64,000 bases of DNA from Bradyrhizobiaceae bacterium. Its GTDB lineage: Bacteria; Pseudomonadota; Alphaproteobacteria; Rhizobiales; Xanthobacteraceae. The stretch covers positions 1,432,574 to 1,496,573 of the forward strand of contig CP078014.1 in the NCBI GenBank assembly GCA_020544565.1, given 5' to 3'. The stretch's first letter is position 1, and each line of letters starts with the position of its first letter. The translations under genes and the position numbers were made by a program. The notes beneath the pieces are model-generated. The model worked only from the letters and a program-made list of their open reading frames with translations, searched no databases and had not been told where the DNA came from. Shown piece after piece: positions 1-8,637 of this stretch.

Positions 1-122
1 GGAAGTCGCCGCGCGAGCCTTTGCGGCCACCTGGCATCCGCGGCGTAGCAGCCTATCGTAGCCATTCCCCGGCTTGCGTAGCGGCGGGAACGGGGTTAAG
101 CATCCCTGCCTTTGGCACGGTT

Positions 123-200
123 CGGAGCGTAGCGCAGCCCGGTTAGCGCACTAGTCTGGGGGACTAGGGGTCGGAGGTTCGAATCCTCTCGCTCCGACCA
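123..200 (+). tRNA. tRNA-Pro (anticodon GGG)
   Basis: A full cloverleaf can be drawn. The acceptor strand CGGAGCG (123-129) pairs with CGCTCCG (190-196), and A197 plus an encoded CCA at 198-200 complete the end. The anticodon stem CTAGT/ACTAG (151-155/163-167) encloses loop CTGGGGG, giving anticodon GGG at 158-160, which reads proline CCC/CCU codons. The T arm carries GGTTCGAATCC. Confidence 0.95.
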
Positions 201-344
201 TTCAAATCAAAGGCTTACACCAAAGACTGAAAGTGTTTTCGCGGCACCGGAAACGGCCCGGATCGGGCCATGACCGAGGCTGGCTGTTCGCGCACGACGA
301 TGGCCGGAGACCGAGGGTGGCGCGACGCGGCGCCAGCCCGCCGA

Positions 345-626
345 TCACGCCCTGTTCTTGATCGCGCCGACGATCGCCGTGAGGATCGCCCCACCGGCGC
401 CGCCCCCGATCGCCTGTGCAACGATCGAGCCGATATCGAAATTGCCGCCTTGAAGGGACGCGGCGATCGCGGGCCACATCAGGGTGATGATCTGACCGAG
501 AACCCCGCCCCCGACCAGGCCGGCGATGGTGTTGCCCAGCGTGCCGAGGTCGAATGTCGGCGACGATTTGCCGACGGCGTTTCCACCCACTGCACCCGCA
601 ATGAGATTGATGAGAATTTGCTCCAT
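345..626 (-). CDS. Small glycine-rich hydrophobic protein, conserved hypothetical
   Basis: This 93-residue protein starts at an ATG preceded by a strong purine-rich Shine-Dalgarno (GGGAGGGGG just upstream on the minus strand). It is very rich in Gly, Ala and Ile, with hydrophobic stretches at about residues 4-15, 30-55 and 66-90 separated by glycine runs. A membrane-inserted or glycine-zipper-like fold is therefore likely. I do not recognise a named domain; similar small proteins occur widely in Bradyrhizobiaceae genomes as far as I recall. It stands alone and is convergent with no neighbour. Function unknown. Confidence 0.65.
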   Translation of the reverse strand: MEQILINLIAGAVGGNAVGKSSPTFDLGTLGNTIAGLVGGGVLGQIITLMWPAIAASLQGGNFDIGSIVAQAIGGGAGGAILTAIVGAIKNRA

Positions 627-730
627 CTGCCCCCTCCCTTTAAGCTTGTCTTTGCTGATTGGCTAAAAGCGCGGGGGCTGTCAATTTGATGAGCTCCAAA
701 CAACCGCAAATCCAACGCGAGGGACGTTCC

Positions 731-1072
731 ATGGCAACCTGCATCGTCATCGTTCAGTTCGATCTTCCCAAACGAACCGAGGAACAAGCCATCGCGGGAG
801 GAACGGGCTCCGCTCCGACCTATCGGGCGCTCGCCACCAGGGGGCTGATCCGCAAGGATTACCTGAATGGAGAGACCGGCACCGGCGGCGTCTATCTGTG
901 GGAGAACCGCGCGGCGGCCGAAGCATGGTTCACCGACGCCAAGCTGGCGGAATTGACGGAGCGCTTCGGCGCGAAGCCTCGCCTGACCTGGTACGACACC
1001 CACGTCACCGTCGATAACGTCAACGGCGAGACGCGCGTCAACCGGTTATCCGTGCCAACGGCTGCGGAATGA
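731..1072 (+). CDS. YdhR-like putative monooxygenase / dimeric alpha-beta barrel protein
   Basis: This is a 113-residue protein. The ATG at 731 is chosen because a GCGAGGGA Shine-Dalgarno lies about 6 bases upstream; an in-frame ATG at 659 has no such site. The N-terminus (ATCIVIVQFDLP) and the central segment GLIRKDYLNGE...GGVYLWENRAAAEAWF match the pattern of small dimeric ferredoxin-like (YdhR/ABM) proteins, where a beta strand with a Tyr-Leu-Trp motif precedes an amphipathic helix. Such proteins are proposed monooxygenases or ligand-binding dimers. The substrate is not known. Its stop codon overlaps the start of a very short open frame (1069-1164). Confidence 0.7.
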   Translation: MATCIVIVQFDLPKRTEEQAIAGGTGSAPTYRALATRGLIRKDYLNGETGTGGVYLWENRAAAEAWFTDAKLAELTERFGAKPRLTWYDTHVTVDNVNGETRVNRLSVPTAAE

Positions 1073-1164
1073 GCGATGCGGCGGGAAGGGAAATCCCCGC
1101 CGCCGAATATCTCCACGCACGCTTCGGCCGCGGCGCGATGATGCGATTGTCACGGTCGTCATAG
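1069..1164 (+). CDS. Possible 31-residue ORF coupled to the YdhR-like gene
   Basis: An ATGA overlap joins the YdhR-like stop codon to a 31-residue frame that reads MSDAAGREIPAAEYLHARFG and ends RLSRSS. The composition looks protein-like, and the frame stops exactly where repeat DNA begins (about 1166). It may be a genuine short peptide, or the remaining start of a longer gene cut off by repeat insertion. No family is recognised; the call is tentative. Confidence 0.2.
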   Translation: MSDAAGREIPAAEYLHARFGRGAMMRLSRSS

Positions 1165-1165
1165 C

Positions 1166-1352
1166 CCGCGTGATCTTTCCTCGGGTCGTCCCCGCCAACG
1201 GGTCCGGCTTCGCCGGCCCGATGACAGGCTCCGGCGGGGACCCAGACTCCCTGCGTCACCGATGTTGTCGCGAGTGCATGACAACGCCTTCCGTCGTCAC
1301 CCCAAAGCCAAGTGGCGATGGGTCCCCGCCTGCGCGGGGATGACATCGTGGG
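1166..1352. repeat. Interspersed palindromic repeats, 'GTCGTCCCCGC...GCGGGGAC' type
   Basis: At least two copies of a short repeat unit are present: GGTCGTCCCCGCC near 1187, GGCGGGGACCCAGACTCC near 1236, and GGGTCCCCGCCTGCGCGGGG with GATGAC near 1320. Each unit can fold into a hairpin around CCCCGC/GCGGGG. Related units recur at 23618-23643, 24674-24783, 45770-45895, 46045-46345 and 47660-47700, always between genes. No coding signal is seen here. Confidence 0.7.
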
Positions 1353-1359
1353 TTAGTGC

Positions 1360-1425
1360 GCCGTCATTGCGAGGAGCGCAAGCGACGAAGCAATCCACCC
1401 TTTGCGGGTTGCAGTCAGCGATGGA
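1360..1425. repeat. Interspersed 'GTCATTGCGAG...GAAGCAATCC' repeat (partial copy)
   Basis: The unit CGTCATTGCGAGGAGCGCAAGCGACGAAGCAATCC at 1363-1399 is followed by CCTTTGCGGGTTGCAGTC. Two fuller copies with the inverted partner (GGATTGCTTCG...CGCAATGAC) lie at 23495-23584 and 45928-46016. It is a known-looking palindromic repeat type in Bradyrhizobiaceae. The rest of 1425-1545 holds only degenerate repeat pieces. Confidence 0.7.
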
Positions 1426-1544
1426 TTACTCTGCGGAGCTTGACATCGGGCGGCGCTTCACGCCGACCCGTTGGCGGGGACGACATCGGATGTGGGGCCC
1501 GCTTCACGCCGCTATCCACGCCCGGAGCAAGAGAAATCCCGGCT

Positions 1545-1628
1545 CCGTAACGGCCCCGGATCAGCCGCGCACCGCTGCGCGCTGCGCAGCATCCGCGGCA
1601 AGGGACATTGCGTCCGGGGCAAGAGGGA
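1545..1628. repeat. Interspersed 'GTAACGGCCCCGGATCAGC...' repeat, copy 1
   Basis: The segment CGTAACGGCCCCGGATCAGCCGC...GCGCTGCGCAGCATCCG is the reverse complement, with small changes, of 21688-21815 (CCCCGGACGCTGCGCGGCGCAAAG...GAGCCGGGGCCGTTACGACC). Each copy contains internal GCGCTGCGC palindromes. It lies just downstream of the MerR-type gene on the minus strand, so it could fold in the 3' end of that transcript. Confidence 0.6.
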
Positions 1629-1677
1629 TCGCGCTCTTGTCGCGGCCTTCAACGTCGCGACACGCACGCTGCCGGCG

Positions 1678-2391
1678 TCAATCGTCCCTGAGGACCTTGT
1701 CGATCAGCGCCCGCGCCCCGATCAGATCGTCGAGCACGGCCTGCAATTTGCCGCGGTCGGCGGACCGGGCGCTGTTGCGGACACTGGGCGGAGCGTAGGC
1801 TTCCGCGCCGGACGGTCCATGCGGCGCGACGGCGACAAGCGGCTTCTGCACCACCGGCTTCGGCGGCGGCGATGGCCTGGGACCCGGGTTGGGGAGAAGC
1901 GGCCCCGGATCGCGCAGCGACAGCGGCGAGGTCATGTCGACATCGACATCTACATCACCATCGGTGTCCGCATCCACGTCTTCGTCGGCCGCGAAATCCT
2001 CATCGGTATCGGCGTCGATCTCGGCGGGGCCGGTGTCGGCGTGGCGCGAGTCCCGATCCCGGCGCGCCCCGCGCGCCGCATCGAGGGACGGCGCCTCAAA
2101 CAGCGGAACATGATCGGTTCCCGCCTCCGGCAGGGCCTGCACCGCCTTGACGCCGTGCTCGCGCAGAATGCGCTGTACGCCGCGAATGGTGTAGCCCTCA
2201 CCATAGAGCAGGCGGCGGATGCCGCGCAGCAGATTGACGTCGTCGGGTCGGTAATAGCGCCGCCCGCCGCTGCGCTTCATCGGCTTGATCTGGGCAAACC
2301 GCGTTTCCCAGAACCGCAGCACATGCTGCGGCACGTCGAGATCGTCAGCGACCTCGCTGATCGTCCGAAATGCATCCGGCGCCTTGTCCAA
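1678..2391 (-). CDS. MerR-family transcriptional regulator with acidic tail
   Basis: The predicted protein is about 237 residues. The N-terminal winged helix (residues about 8-75) carries the MerR hallmarks [19 protein letters not shown] and GGRRYYRP, followed by a helix with the ARG-like [13 protein letters not shown] segment. The C-terminal half is unusual: an Asp-rich stretch near residues 120-155 and then a Pro-rich linker, without an effector-binding cysteine motif. A TTG at 2391 is favoured as start because GAGGAG lies 7 bases upstream; a GTG at 2397 is too close to that site. It follows ihfA in the plsX-fabH-ihfA-merR order conserved in alphaproteobacteria. Target genes unknown. Confidence 0.85.
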   Translation of the reverse strand: MDKAPDAFRTISEVADDLDVPQHVLRFWETRFAQIKPMKRSGGRRYYRPDDVNLLRGIRRLLYGEGYTIRGVQRILREHGVKAVQALPEAGTDHVPLFEAPSLDAARGARRDRDSRHADTGPAEIDADTDEDFAADEDVDADTDGDVDVDVDMTSPLSLRDPGPLLPNPGPRPSPPPKPVVQKPLVAVAPHGPSGAEAYAPPSVRNSARSADRGKLQAVLDDLIGARALIDKVLRDD

Positions 2392-2448
2392 ATGCACACT
2401 CCTCGTTGCGGTCGATCGTTTCTAACTCGTTCAGTTCGCCTTGCGCAC

Positions 2449-2784
2449 TCACTCTGCCTTGGCAGCCGCGCCGCTCGCGCCGGCGTGACCGCCATTGATA
2501 CGCTGCTTCAGGATCGCCGACGGCTTGAACACCATCACCCGCCGCGGCGAGATCGGCACTTCGGTTCCGGTCTTCGGATTGCGGCCGATGCGCTCGCCCT
2601 TCTTGCGCACCATGAAGGAGCCGAACGACGACAGCTTCACCGTTTCGCCGCGCTCGAGGCAGTCGGTGATTTCCTTCAGCACCAGTTCAACGAAAGCGGA
2701 CGACTCCGTGCGCGACAGCCCCACCTTCTGGTAGACGGCTTCGCACAGATCCACTCGCGTGACTGTTTTCCCGGTTCCGGTCAT
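2449..2784 (-). CDS. ihfA: Integration host factor alpha subunit
   Basis: A 111-residue DNABII-family protein that pairs with IHF-beta to bend DNA sharply at specific sites in transcription, replication and recombination. The family signature is visible: [12 protein letters not shown] followed by [15 protein letters not shown], where the proline of GRNPKTG intercalates DNA. The C-terminus has the alpha-type tail [12 protein letters not shown] plus a short Ala/Gly extension. The ATG at 2784 gives the usual length; an in-frame GTG at 2796 would add four residues. It lies 130 bases after fabH in the plsX-fabH-ihfA-merR unit. Confidence 0.95.
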   Translation of the reverse strand: MTGTGKTVTRVDLCEAVYQKVGLSRTESSAFVELVLKEITDCLERGETVKLSSFGSFMVRKKGERIGRNPKTGTEVPISPRRVMVFKPSAILKQRINGGHAGASGAAAKAE

Positions 2785-2913
2785 CGCCTGCCCCACTCAC
2801 GGCGAACAAATTTTTCGTTCTGAAATTATGAGCTTAGCGACCGAGGGTCAACCTTGCTCATCAATGCAAACGCATCAACTGATTTCCAACTTGAACGCAT
2901 TTTGATGCAATTT

Positions 2914-3891
2914 CTACCAGCGTAGAAGCGCCGAACCCCAGGTGAAGCCGCCGCCCATGGCTTCGAGCATCAGCAGATCGCCCTTCTTGATACGACCGTC
3001 CCCCACCGCCGCCGCGAGCGCCAGCGGAATCGACGCGGCCGAGGTGTTGCCGTGCCGGTCCACCGTCATCACCACCTTCTGCGGCGCAATATGCAGCTTC
3101 TTGGCCGAGGCGTCGATGATGCGCTTGTTGGCCTGATGCGGCACCAGCCAGTCGATGTCGTCGGCGCTGGTGCCGGTGGCCTCGAAGGCGTCCACGATGA
3201 CGTCGGTGATCATGCCGACGGCGTGCTTGAACACCTCGCGGCCTTCCATGCGCAGGTGGCCGACCGTCCCCGTCGAGGACGGGCCGCCGTCCACGAACAG
3301 CTTGTCCTTGTGGCGGCCGTCCGAGCGCAGATGCGTGGTCAGGATGCCGCGATCGGCCGACGTGCCCGGCTGCGGCTGGGCTTCCAGCACCACCGCTCCC
3401 GCGCCGTCCCCGAACAGCACGCAGGTGCCGCGGTCGTTCCAGTCCAGAATGCGGGAGAAGGTTTCCGCACCGATCACCAGCGCGCGCTTGAACGCACCGG
3501 TCTTGAGGAAGTTGTCCGCCGTCGCCAGCGCAAAGATGAAGCCGGAGCACACCGCCTGCACGTCGAACGCCGCGCCGTGGTTGATGCCGAGGCCGTTCTG
3601 GATCGCCACCGCGGTGGCGGGAAAGGTGTTGTCCGGGGTCGAGGTGGCGAGCACGATCAGGTCGATCGACTGGGTGTCGATGCCGGCGTCGGCGATCGCC
3701 GCCTGCGCCGCCTTGAGCCCGAGATGCGAGGTGAACTCGCCCTCGGCGGCGATATGGCGCTGCCTGATGCCGGTGCGCTGGACGATCCATTCGTCCGAGG
3801 TATCGACCATCCTGGCCAGTTCGTCATTGGTCAGGACGCGCTCCGGCAGATAGGCGCCGTGGCCGAGAACAACCGAACGCATCACAGTCAC
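2914..3891 (-). CDS. fabH: Beta-ketoacyl-ACP synthase III
   Basis: A 325-residue thiolase-fold enzyme that condenses acetyl-CoA with malonyl-ACP to start fatty acid synthesis. The catalytic triad is visible as Cys115 (QAVCSGF), His252 (VPHQANKRI) and Asn282 (HGNTSA), with GDGAGA near 161-166. The GTG at 3891 is chosen because GGAGG stands 7 bases upstream and the codon overlaps the plsX stop (GTGA); an ATG at 3882 is the alternative. Full length for the family. Tight coupling to plsX links initiation of fatty acid synthesis to phospholipid acyl supply. Confidence 0.96.
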   Translation of the reverse strand: MTVMRSVVLGHGAYLPERVLTNDELARMVDTSDEWIVQRTGIRQRHIAAEGEFTSHLGLKAAQAAIADAGIDTQSIDLIVLATSTPDNTFPATAVAIQNGLGINHGAAFDVQAVCSGFIFALATADNFLKTGAFKRALVIGAETFSRILDWNDRGTCVLFGDGAGAVVLEAQPQPGTSADRGILTTHLRSDGRHKDKLFVDGGPSSTGTVGHLRMEGREVFKHAVGMITDVIVDAFEATGTSADDIDWLVPHQANKRIIDASAKKLHIAPQKVVMTVDRHGNTSAASIPLALAAAVGDGRIKKGDLLMLEAMGGGFTWGSALLRW

Positions 3892-4949
3892 GAGAGAGCC
3901 TCCTGCGCGGCCGGCTCCAGTGACAGGGCCTGGCCTTCGCGGTTGAGTGTTTGATTGATCTTGGGCAGGAGATCGTATCGCACCATGTCATAGCCAACAT
4001 CGATGGCGGAGGCAAAGCCCTCCGCATCGGTGCCGCCGTGGCTTTTGATGACGACTCCGTTGAGGCCGAGGAAGACCGCGCCGTTGACCTTGCGCGGGTC
4101 GGTCTGCTCGCGCAGCGCACTGAACGCGCCGCGCGCGAGGATGTAGCCGAGTTTCGAGCGCCAGGTGCGGCTCATGGCGCTGCGCAGATATTCGGCGAAC
4201 TGGCGCGCGGTGCCCTCGGCGGTCTTGAGGGCGATGTTGCCGCTGAAGCCCTCGGTGACGATGACGTCGGCGGCGCCCTTGCCGATGCCGTCGCCCTCGA
4301 CGAAACCGATGAATTCAAACTGCGGGGGGTTCATGGCGCGCAGCAGCTCGGCCGCTTCCCGCACCTCCTCGACGCCCTTCACTTCCTCGACGCCGATATT
4401 GAGCAGCCCCACGGTCGGCCGTTCGAGGCCGAACAGCACCCGCGCCATGGCGCTGCCCATGACCGCGAGCAGCACCAGATGGCGGGCGTCGGCGCCGATC
4501 GAGGCACCGACGTCCAGCACCACGGACCGGCCGCGCAAGGTCGGCCACGCCGCCGCCAGCGCCGGCCGGTCGATGCCCGCCAGCATGCGCAGATTGAGTC
4601 GCGCCATCGCCATCAGCGCGCCGGTGTTGCCGGCCGAGATCGCGACGTCCGCCTCGCCCTTCCGGACGGCGTCGATGGCGAGCCACATCGACGACGACTT
4701 GCGCCCGCGCCGCAGCGCCTGGCTCGGCTTCTCGTCCATACTGATGGCGATATCGGCATGGCACACCCGCGTCACCGCTTTCAGCGCCGGATGGGCCTCC
4801 AGCTGCGCTGCGATCAGCGCGCTGTCGCCGAACATCAGGAACTCGACATCGGGATGGTGCGACAACGTCCGGGCCGCTCCGGGGACCACCACGGGTGCAC
4901 CGAAATCGCCGCCCATGGCGTCAAGCGCGATTCGAACCTTTTGAGCCAT
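3888..4949 (-). CDS. plsX: Phosphate acyltransferase PlsX
   Basis: A 353-residue peripheral membrane enzyme that converts acyl-ACP to acyl phosphate, the donor for glycerol-3-phosphate acylation in phospholipid synthesis. The N-terminal motif [13 protein letters not shown], the segment [18 protein letters not shown] and [18 protein letters not shown] are typical of PlsX. It is the promoter-proximal gene of the plsX-fabH-ihfA-merR unit and overlaps fabH by four bases. No unusual features. Confidence 0.96.
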   Translation of the reverse strand: MAQKVRIALDAMGGDFGAPVVVPGAARTLSHHPDVEFLMFGDSALIAAQLEAHPALKAVTRVCHADIAISMDEKPSQALRRGRKSSSMWLAIDAVRKGEADVAISAGNTGALMAMARLNLRMLAGIDRPALAAAWPTLRGRSVVLDVGASIGADARHLVLLAVMGSAMARVLFGLERPTVGLLNIGVEEVKGVEEVREAAELLRAMNPPQFEFIGFVEGDGIGKGAADVIVTEGFSGNIALKTAEGTARQFAEYLRSAMSRTWRSKLGYILARGAFSALREQTDPRKVNGAVFLGLNGVVIKSHGGTDAEGFASAIDVGYDMVRYDLLPKINQTLNREGQALSLEPAAQEALS

Positions 4950-5140
4950 GGGCGTTCCGGCAACCTGATCCTTGGAGCCGCGGGATTACTGGCGAACCGA
5001 CGCCATGGTTCCGGCGGCAAGAGGCTGGGGCGGCGCACGATGGCGCACGTCCCAACCGCGGAGCGACAATAACGTTTTCGTGGTGCGACACAACGGCTTG
5101 ACCGGAACCGCCGCCCTCGTCAAGCGCTCCGCCGCCGGGG

Positions 5141-5713
5141 TCATGTCTCGCCCCCGGAACCGCCGTTTTGCTCCTTGAGCGCCTTGAGGGCGGCGAACGG
5201 ATGGTCCTCGGGGTCGGGGGCCTCCGCGGGCGCGGCGAACATCGCACCCGGCTTGCGCGGATAGGGGTCTACTCCCAGCATCAGAAACTCGGCGGCGAGA
5301 TGGCCGAGATCGATGACACCGTTGACGATCGGCTCCGGCGGATCGGGAATCTCGGCGTCCTCACCCTCCTCCTTCTGCACCGGCCGCACGCTGACGGGAA
5401 TCTGCTCGGGCGGGGCGAACACCACCGCGATGGCCTCGTCGATGTCACTCTCCATCGGATCGAGGCTGGCGACGCAGGTCTGGCCGACCCGGGCGTGCAC
5501 CCGGCCGCTGACATCGATGCGCGATCCGAAAGCCGGGGCCAGATCGAACGACGCCTTCGCCAGCAGAACGGCGTTGAGGCCGGCCACCGCCGCAAGCTGG
5601 GCGCGCTCGGCCGCCGACGCCTCGAACTCCACATGCAGGCCGGTCTCGGGCAGGCGGCTGACGGTGACGGGGAAGCTCCAGGGCAGCGGTTCGGGCTGTC
5701 TGTTGTCCGGCAT
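5141..5713 (-). CDS. DUF177 (YceD-family) protein
   Basis: A 190-residue protein of the DUF177 family, which in many bacteria lies before rpmF-plsX and in E. coli and plants is linked to 23S rRNA accumulation. Visible family features are the beta-rich N-terminal half, the conserved segment RVGQTCVASLDPMESDI with its cysteine, the acidic segment EEGEDAEIPDPPEPI and the conserved VIDLGHLAAEFLMLGVDPYPRKPG. The ATG at 5713 fits the family N-terminus; the longer open frame upstream overlaps the bc1-chaperone gene in another phase and is rejected. It sits directly after that chaperone gene and before plsX. rpmF is not between them here. Confidence 0.88.
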   Translation of the reverse strand: MPDNRQPEPLPWSFPVTVSRLPETGLHVEFEASAAERAQLAAVAGLNAVLLAKASFDLAPAFGSRIDVSGRVHARVGQTCVASLDPMESDIDEAIAVVFAPPEQIPVSVRPVQKEEGEDAEIPDPPEPIVNGVIDLGHLAAEFLMLGVDPYPRKPGAMFAAPAEAPDPEDHPFAALKALKEQNGGSGGET

Positions 5714-5718
5714 CTGAT

Positions 5719-6267
5719 TCACCCTGTTCGCGATGCGGCCGGCGCGGGAAAAGCCCATGCGCCGGCAAGGAAGGCGGCATCGTCCAGTTTCGACAAGTCG
5801 GCGGCGACGGCCTGCACATAGGCCGCCAGCGCCCTGGCGCTCTCGGGATAGCCGCCATCGAGGATGTTGCGCGCCAGCGCCTGCGCCATTTCGCCCTCCC
5901 CGCCGGCGAAGGCCAGATCGTAGGCGGCGGTCCGGCCATAGAAAGCTTCGCCGAACGCCTGCATGCGCTTGGGCACGGTGAGGTCGCCGACGCCCATTTC
6001 GCGCAGATTGTCGTCCATGTCGGCGCAGAACCGGTCGAACAGCGCCTGCGCGAACGGGGTTGCCCCGGCCACGGCCTGAAGCCGGCGCAGCACCAGCCAC
6101 AGGTGCAGGACCAGCATGTCGAAGCGGCCCTGGACCGTATCGCGGACGTCGAGGTCGGCGTAAAACGACGGTTCTCGCGCTTGCGCCACGATCATGCCAT
6201 AGATGGCTTCAATGGTGCCGCGCGACGGGGCGCCGGGATTCCTGAAACGATTGAACGGCCAGAGCAT
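5719..6267 (-). CDS. Ubiquinol-cytochrome c chaperone (CBP3/UPF0174 family)
   Basis: A 182-residue soluble alpha-helical protein of the ubiquinol-cytochrome c chaperone family, related to yeast Cbp3, which assists cytochrome b assembly into the bc1 complex. The core is recognisable: YGMIVAQAREPSFYADLDV, then GRFDMLVLHLWLVLRRL, then FCADMDDNLREMGVGDLTVPKRM and FYGR. It is five bases upstream of the DUF177 gene, so the two are probably co-transcribed. bamE is divergent, with about 160 bases between the starts. Expected in an organism with a cytochrome bc1-based respiratory chain. Confidence 0.9.
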   Translation of the reverse strand: MLWPFNRFRNPGAPSRGTIEAIYGMIVAQAREPSFYADLDVRDTVQGRFDMLVLHLWLVLRRLQAVAGATPFAQALFDRFCADMDDNLREMGVGDLTVPKRMQAFGEAFYGRTAAYDLAFAGGEGEMAQALARNILDGGYPESARALAAYVQAVAADLSKLDDAAFLAGAWAFPAPAASRTG

Positions 6268-6426
6268 TTTCGGTTCCGCAGCGAAGCCGGCGACGATCCT
6301 TCCGGAGTGATCCCTGACGGATCGCCCGAACCGTCTCCGCCTGTTGAAATCGGAAGTCCTGCCCGGTACGTCAACGCTTCCGCCGATGCAAGAGGCAAGA
6401 CGTCAAGAGGAAGGTCACTGCGGATA

Positions 6427-6918
6427 ATGACTGTTTTCAGACATGCTGTTTCCGGACATTCCGGCCCGCGGACCGGCACCGGCCGCGGCCTTGGCGGACG
6501 ACTGCGGGCCGCCGCCGCCCTCGTCCTCGTCTGCGCCGTCCTCGGCGCCTGCACCGGCGAGCAGTTCCAGAAGGGCTACATCCTGCCCGAGGGCGCGCTG
6601 GAGCAGATTCCGATCGGGGCCAGCCAGGACCAGGTGCTGATCGTGATGGGAACGCCCTCCACCGTCGCGACGCTGAACGGCGAGGTCTTCTACTACATCT
6701 CCCAGCGCTCGGAGCGCAAAGTCGCGTTCATGCACCAGCAGGTGGTCGATCAGCGGGTGATCGCGATCTATTTCGACAAGAACCGGACCGTCCAGCGCAT
6801 CGCCAATTACGGATTGAAGGACGGCAAGATCTTCGACTTCGTCAGCCGCACGACGCCCACCGGCGGCCAGGAAATGAGCTACCTGACGCCGCTGTTCAAG
6901 CTGCTCGCGGCGCGCTGA
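6427..6918 (+). CDS. bamE: Outer membrane protein assembly factor BamE (SmpA/OmlA)
   Basis: A 163-residue lipoprotein subunit of the BAM complex, which inserts beta-barrel proteins in the outer membrane. A signal peptide runs to about residue 40 with hydrophobic core AAALVLVCAVLGA and lipobox LGAC. The mature part carries the BamE features IPIGASQDQVLIVMGTPS and FYYISQRSERKVAF. The ATG at 6427 places the signal sequence correctly; the longer frame upstream is not needed. A stem-loop terminator follows at 6938-6971. Divergent from the bc1 chaperone gene. Confidence 0.92.
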   Translation: MTVFRHAVSGHSGPRTGTGRGLGGRLRAAAALVLVCAVLGACTGEQFQKGYILPEGALEQIPIGASQDQVLIVMGTPSTVATLNGEVFYYISQRSERKVAFMHQQVVDQRVIAIYFDKNRTVQRIANYGLKDGKIFDFVSRTTPTGGQEMSYLTPLFKLLAAR

Positions 6919-6937
6919 TCGCCCCGCGCCCCTCCCG

Positions 6938-6971
6938 AAAGCCCGCGCGCCACCCGGCCCGCGGGCTTTTT
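6938..6971 (+). terminator. Rho-independent terminator after bamE
   Basis: AAAGCCCGCG (6938-6947) pairs with CGCGGGCTTT (6960-6969), and the U-tract TTTTT starts within the stem. It lies 20 bases after the bamE stop. Confidence 0.85.
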
Positions 6972-7090
6972 GTTGCACGCAAGACGCCGCGCCGCATCAC
7001 GGGACGATCGGCTTGCCGGCCGCAAACGGCCCCGCTACGCTTCCCTCAATTAAAAATCTCGCCAACGAGATGCAGAGGGAGGATTCACCG

Positions 7091-8095
7091 ATGACACGTC
7101 CGTTGTCTCGCCGCACCGTGCTGTCCGCAGCAGCCGCACTTTCGACCAGCCCGCTGTGGCCACGTCCCGCAAGCGCCGCCGCGGAATGGCGCCCCACCGA
7201 AACCATCCGCATCGTCGTGCCGGCCGCACCCGGCGGCAGCACCGACGTGATCGGGCGCTATCTCGCCCAGCACCTCCAGGCAGCCTGGGGCCAAAGCGCC
7301 GTGGTCGAAAACAAATCGGGCGGCGGCGGCACCATCGGCACCGCCTATTTCGTGCAGCAGAAACCCGACGGACATACCATTCTGGTCGGCAATCCCGGTC
7401 CGAACGCGGTCGCCTTCAGCATCTTCCGCTCGCTGTCCTACAAGCCGGAGCAGCTTCAGCCGGTCAGCAATGCGATCCGCATCCCCAACATCGTGTCGGC
7501 GCATCCGTCCACCGGCATCAAGTCGATCCCGGAACTGATCGCCTATCTCAAGGCCAATCCCGACAAGCTGAACTACGGCTCCTCGGGCGTCGGACAGAGC
7601 CCGCATCTCACCGCAGTGTGGTTTCTCCAGCTCACCGGCCTGAAGATGACGCACATCCCGTTCCGCGGCGCCGGACCGGCCCTCACCGGTGCGCTCGGCG
7701 GCGACGTGTCGATCCTATTCGACAATCTCTACCCGTCGCTGCCGCAGACCGAGGCCGGCAAGCTGGTCGCGCTGGCCGTGACCACGCCCGAGCGCAGCTT
7801 CAAGGCGCCCAACGTACCCACCATGCGCGAGAGCGCGCCGGAACTGGCCAATTTCGACGTGTCGTCGTGGTTCGGCATGTTCCTGCAAGCCGGCGTGCCG
7901 CGCCCGATCCTCGATGCCTACAACGCCGAGATCAAGAAGATGCTGGCGCGCGACGACATCAAGAAAAACATCGCGGCGATGGGCGCCGTGCCGGACTACG
8001 GCACACCCGAACAGTTCACGGCCTTCATCAACAGCGAGATCAGGAAATTCGCCGGCATCATCGAGAAGGAAGGCTTGAAGATGGACGTCAACTGA
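7091..8095 (+). CDS. Tripartite tricarboxylate transporter substrate-binding protein (Bug/TctC family)
   Basis: A 334-residue periplasmic solute-binding protein. The ATG at 7091 has GAGGGAGG about 8 bases upstream. The N-terminus has a twin-arginine-like signal (LSRRTVLSAAAALST) ending near PASAAA. Family signatures follow: IRIVVPAAPGGSTDVIGR near residue 40, then VENKSGGGGTIGT and GNPGPNAVAF. Bug proteins bind carboxylates or aromatic acids for TctAB importers or act as sensors. No tctA or tctB lies nearby, so it is an orphan; the ligand cannot be read from the sequence. Confidence 0.92.
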   Translation: MTRPLSRRTVLSAAAALSTSPLWPRPASAAAEWRPTETIRIVVPAAPGGSTDVIGRYLAQHLQAAWGQSAVVENKSGGGGTIGTAYFVQQKPDGHTILVGNPGPNAVAFSIFRSLSYKPEQLQPVSNAIRIPNIVSAHPSTGIKSIPELIAYLKANPDKLNYGSSGVGQSPHLTAVWFLQLTGLKMTHIPFRGAGPALTGALGGDVSILFDNLYPSLPQTEAGKLVALAVTTPERSFKAPNVPTMRESAPELANFDVSSWFGMFLQAGVPRPILDAYNAEIKKMLARDDIKKNIAAMGAVPDYGTPEQFTAFINSEIRKFAGIIEKEGLKMDVN

Positions 8096-8179
8096 CGGCC
8101 CATTCACGCCCTCGCCACGGAAACGGCCGCCCCGCGCATCCCGCCGGGCGGCCGCATGTCGCATGAGCCTCGCCGAGGA

Positions 8180-8332
8180 TCAGACCGCGGTCAGACCTTC
8201 CTCGATGAAGCGGTAGCCCGCCTCCCAGCGGCGATGCGGCTCGGTATTCTCCGGATACGGATTCCGGCGCGGCTCGCCGTTCAGGCGCGCGAGCTTCCCC
8301 TGCTCGAACGGGTCTTCGGTTGTTGCAGTCAT
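8180..8332 (-). CDS. Small RMF-like protein (50 residues)
   Basis: The frame begins with ATG at 8332, with GGGAGG about 8 bases upstream on the minus strand, and encodes MTATTEDPFEQGKLARLNGE, continuing with PRRNPYPENTEPHRRWEAGY and ending EEGLTAV. The pattern of a Gly in a basic helix, an NPY/PEN turn and a Trp-Gly-Tyr ending recalls the alphaproteobacterial ribosome modulation factor-like family (RMF makes inactive 100S ribosomes in stationary phase). The match is by recall only. It is monocistronic, convergent with the Bug gene. Confidence 0.6.
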   Translation of the reverse strand: MTATTEDPFEQGKLARLNGEPRRNPYPENTEPHRRWEAGYRFIEEGLTAV

Positions 8333-8637
8333 CGTGTCGCCTCCCATGATGAACATGGGACAACGCGGGGAACACCGACACGGTTTCCCTCCCCTTAAAA
8401 ATCATTGCCGGGGATAAGATTCAAAACGTCATCAAATCGCGGCAATCCTGCGGGGATTTCTCGGCCGCACGTTCCTCCGTGTTTGGCCAATGGCAAAAAC
8501 CGCGGAAAAGCGAAAAGCGGTATTCCGGTGTGTAATCACGACAGACAGGACATCGCGGAAAATCGCTTTTATAAGAGAGCCTTGAAGACCGACGTTTTCC
8601 TTCGCCCCTCCCGCAACAAAGATCGAGCGTAGACAAT

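Noticed and set aside
1..122. Possible gene end at the left edge
   Set aside because: Short open frames exist in all phases but none shows a recognisable protein end; too little sequence to call.
1471..2823. 450-residue plus-strand frame opposite merR and ihfA
   Set aside because: It is antisense to the merR and ihfA genes and is a GC-driven shadow frame.
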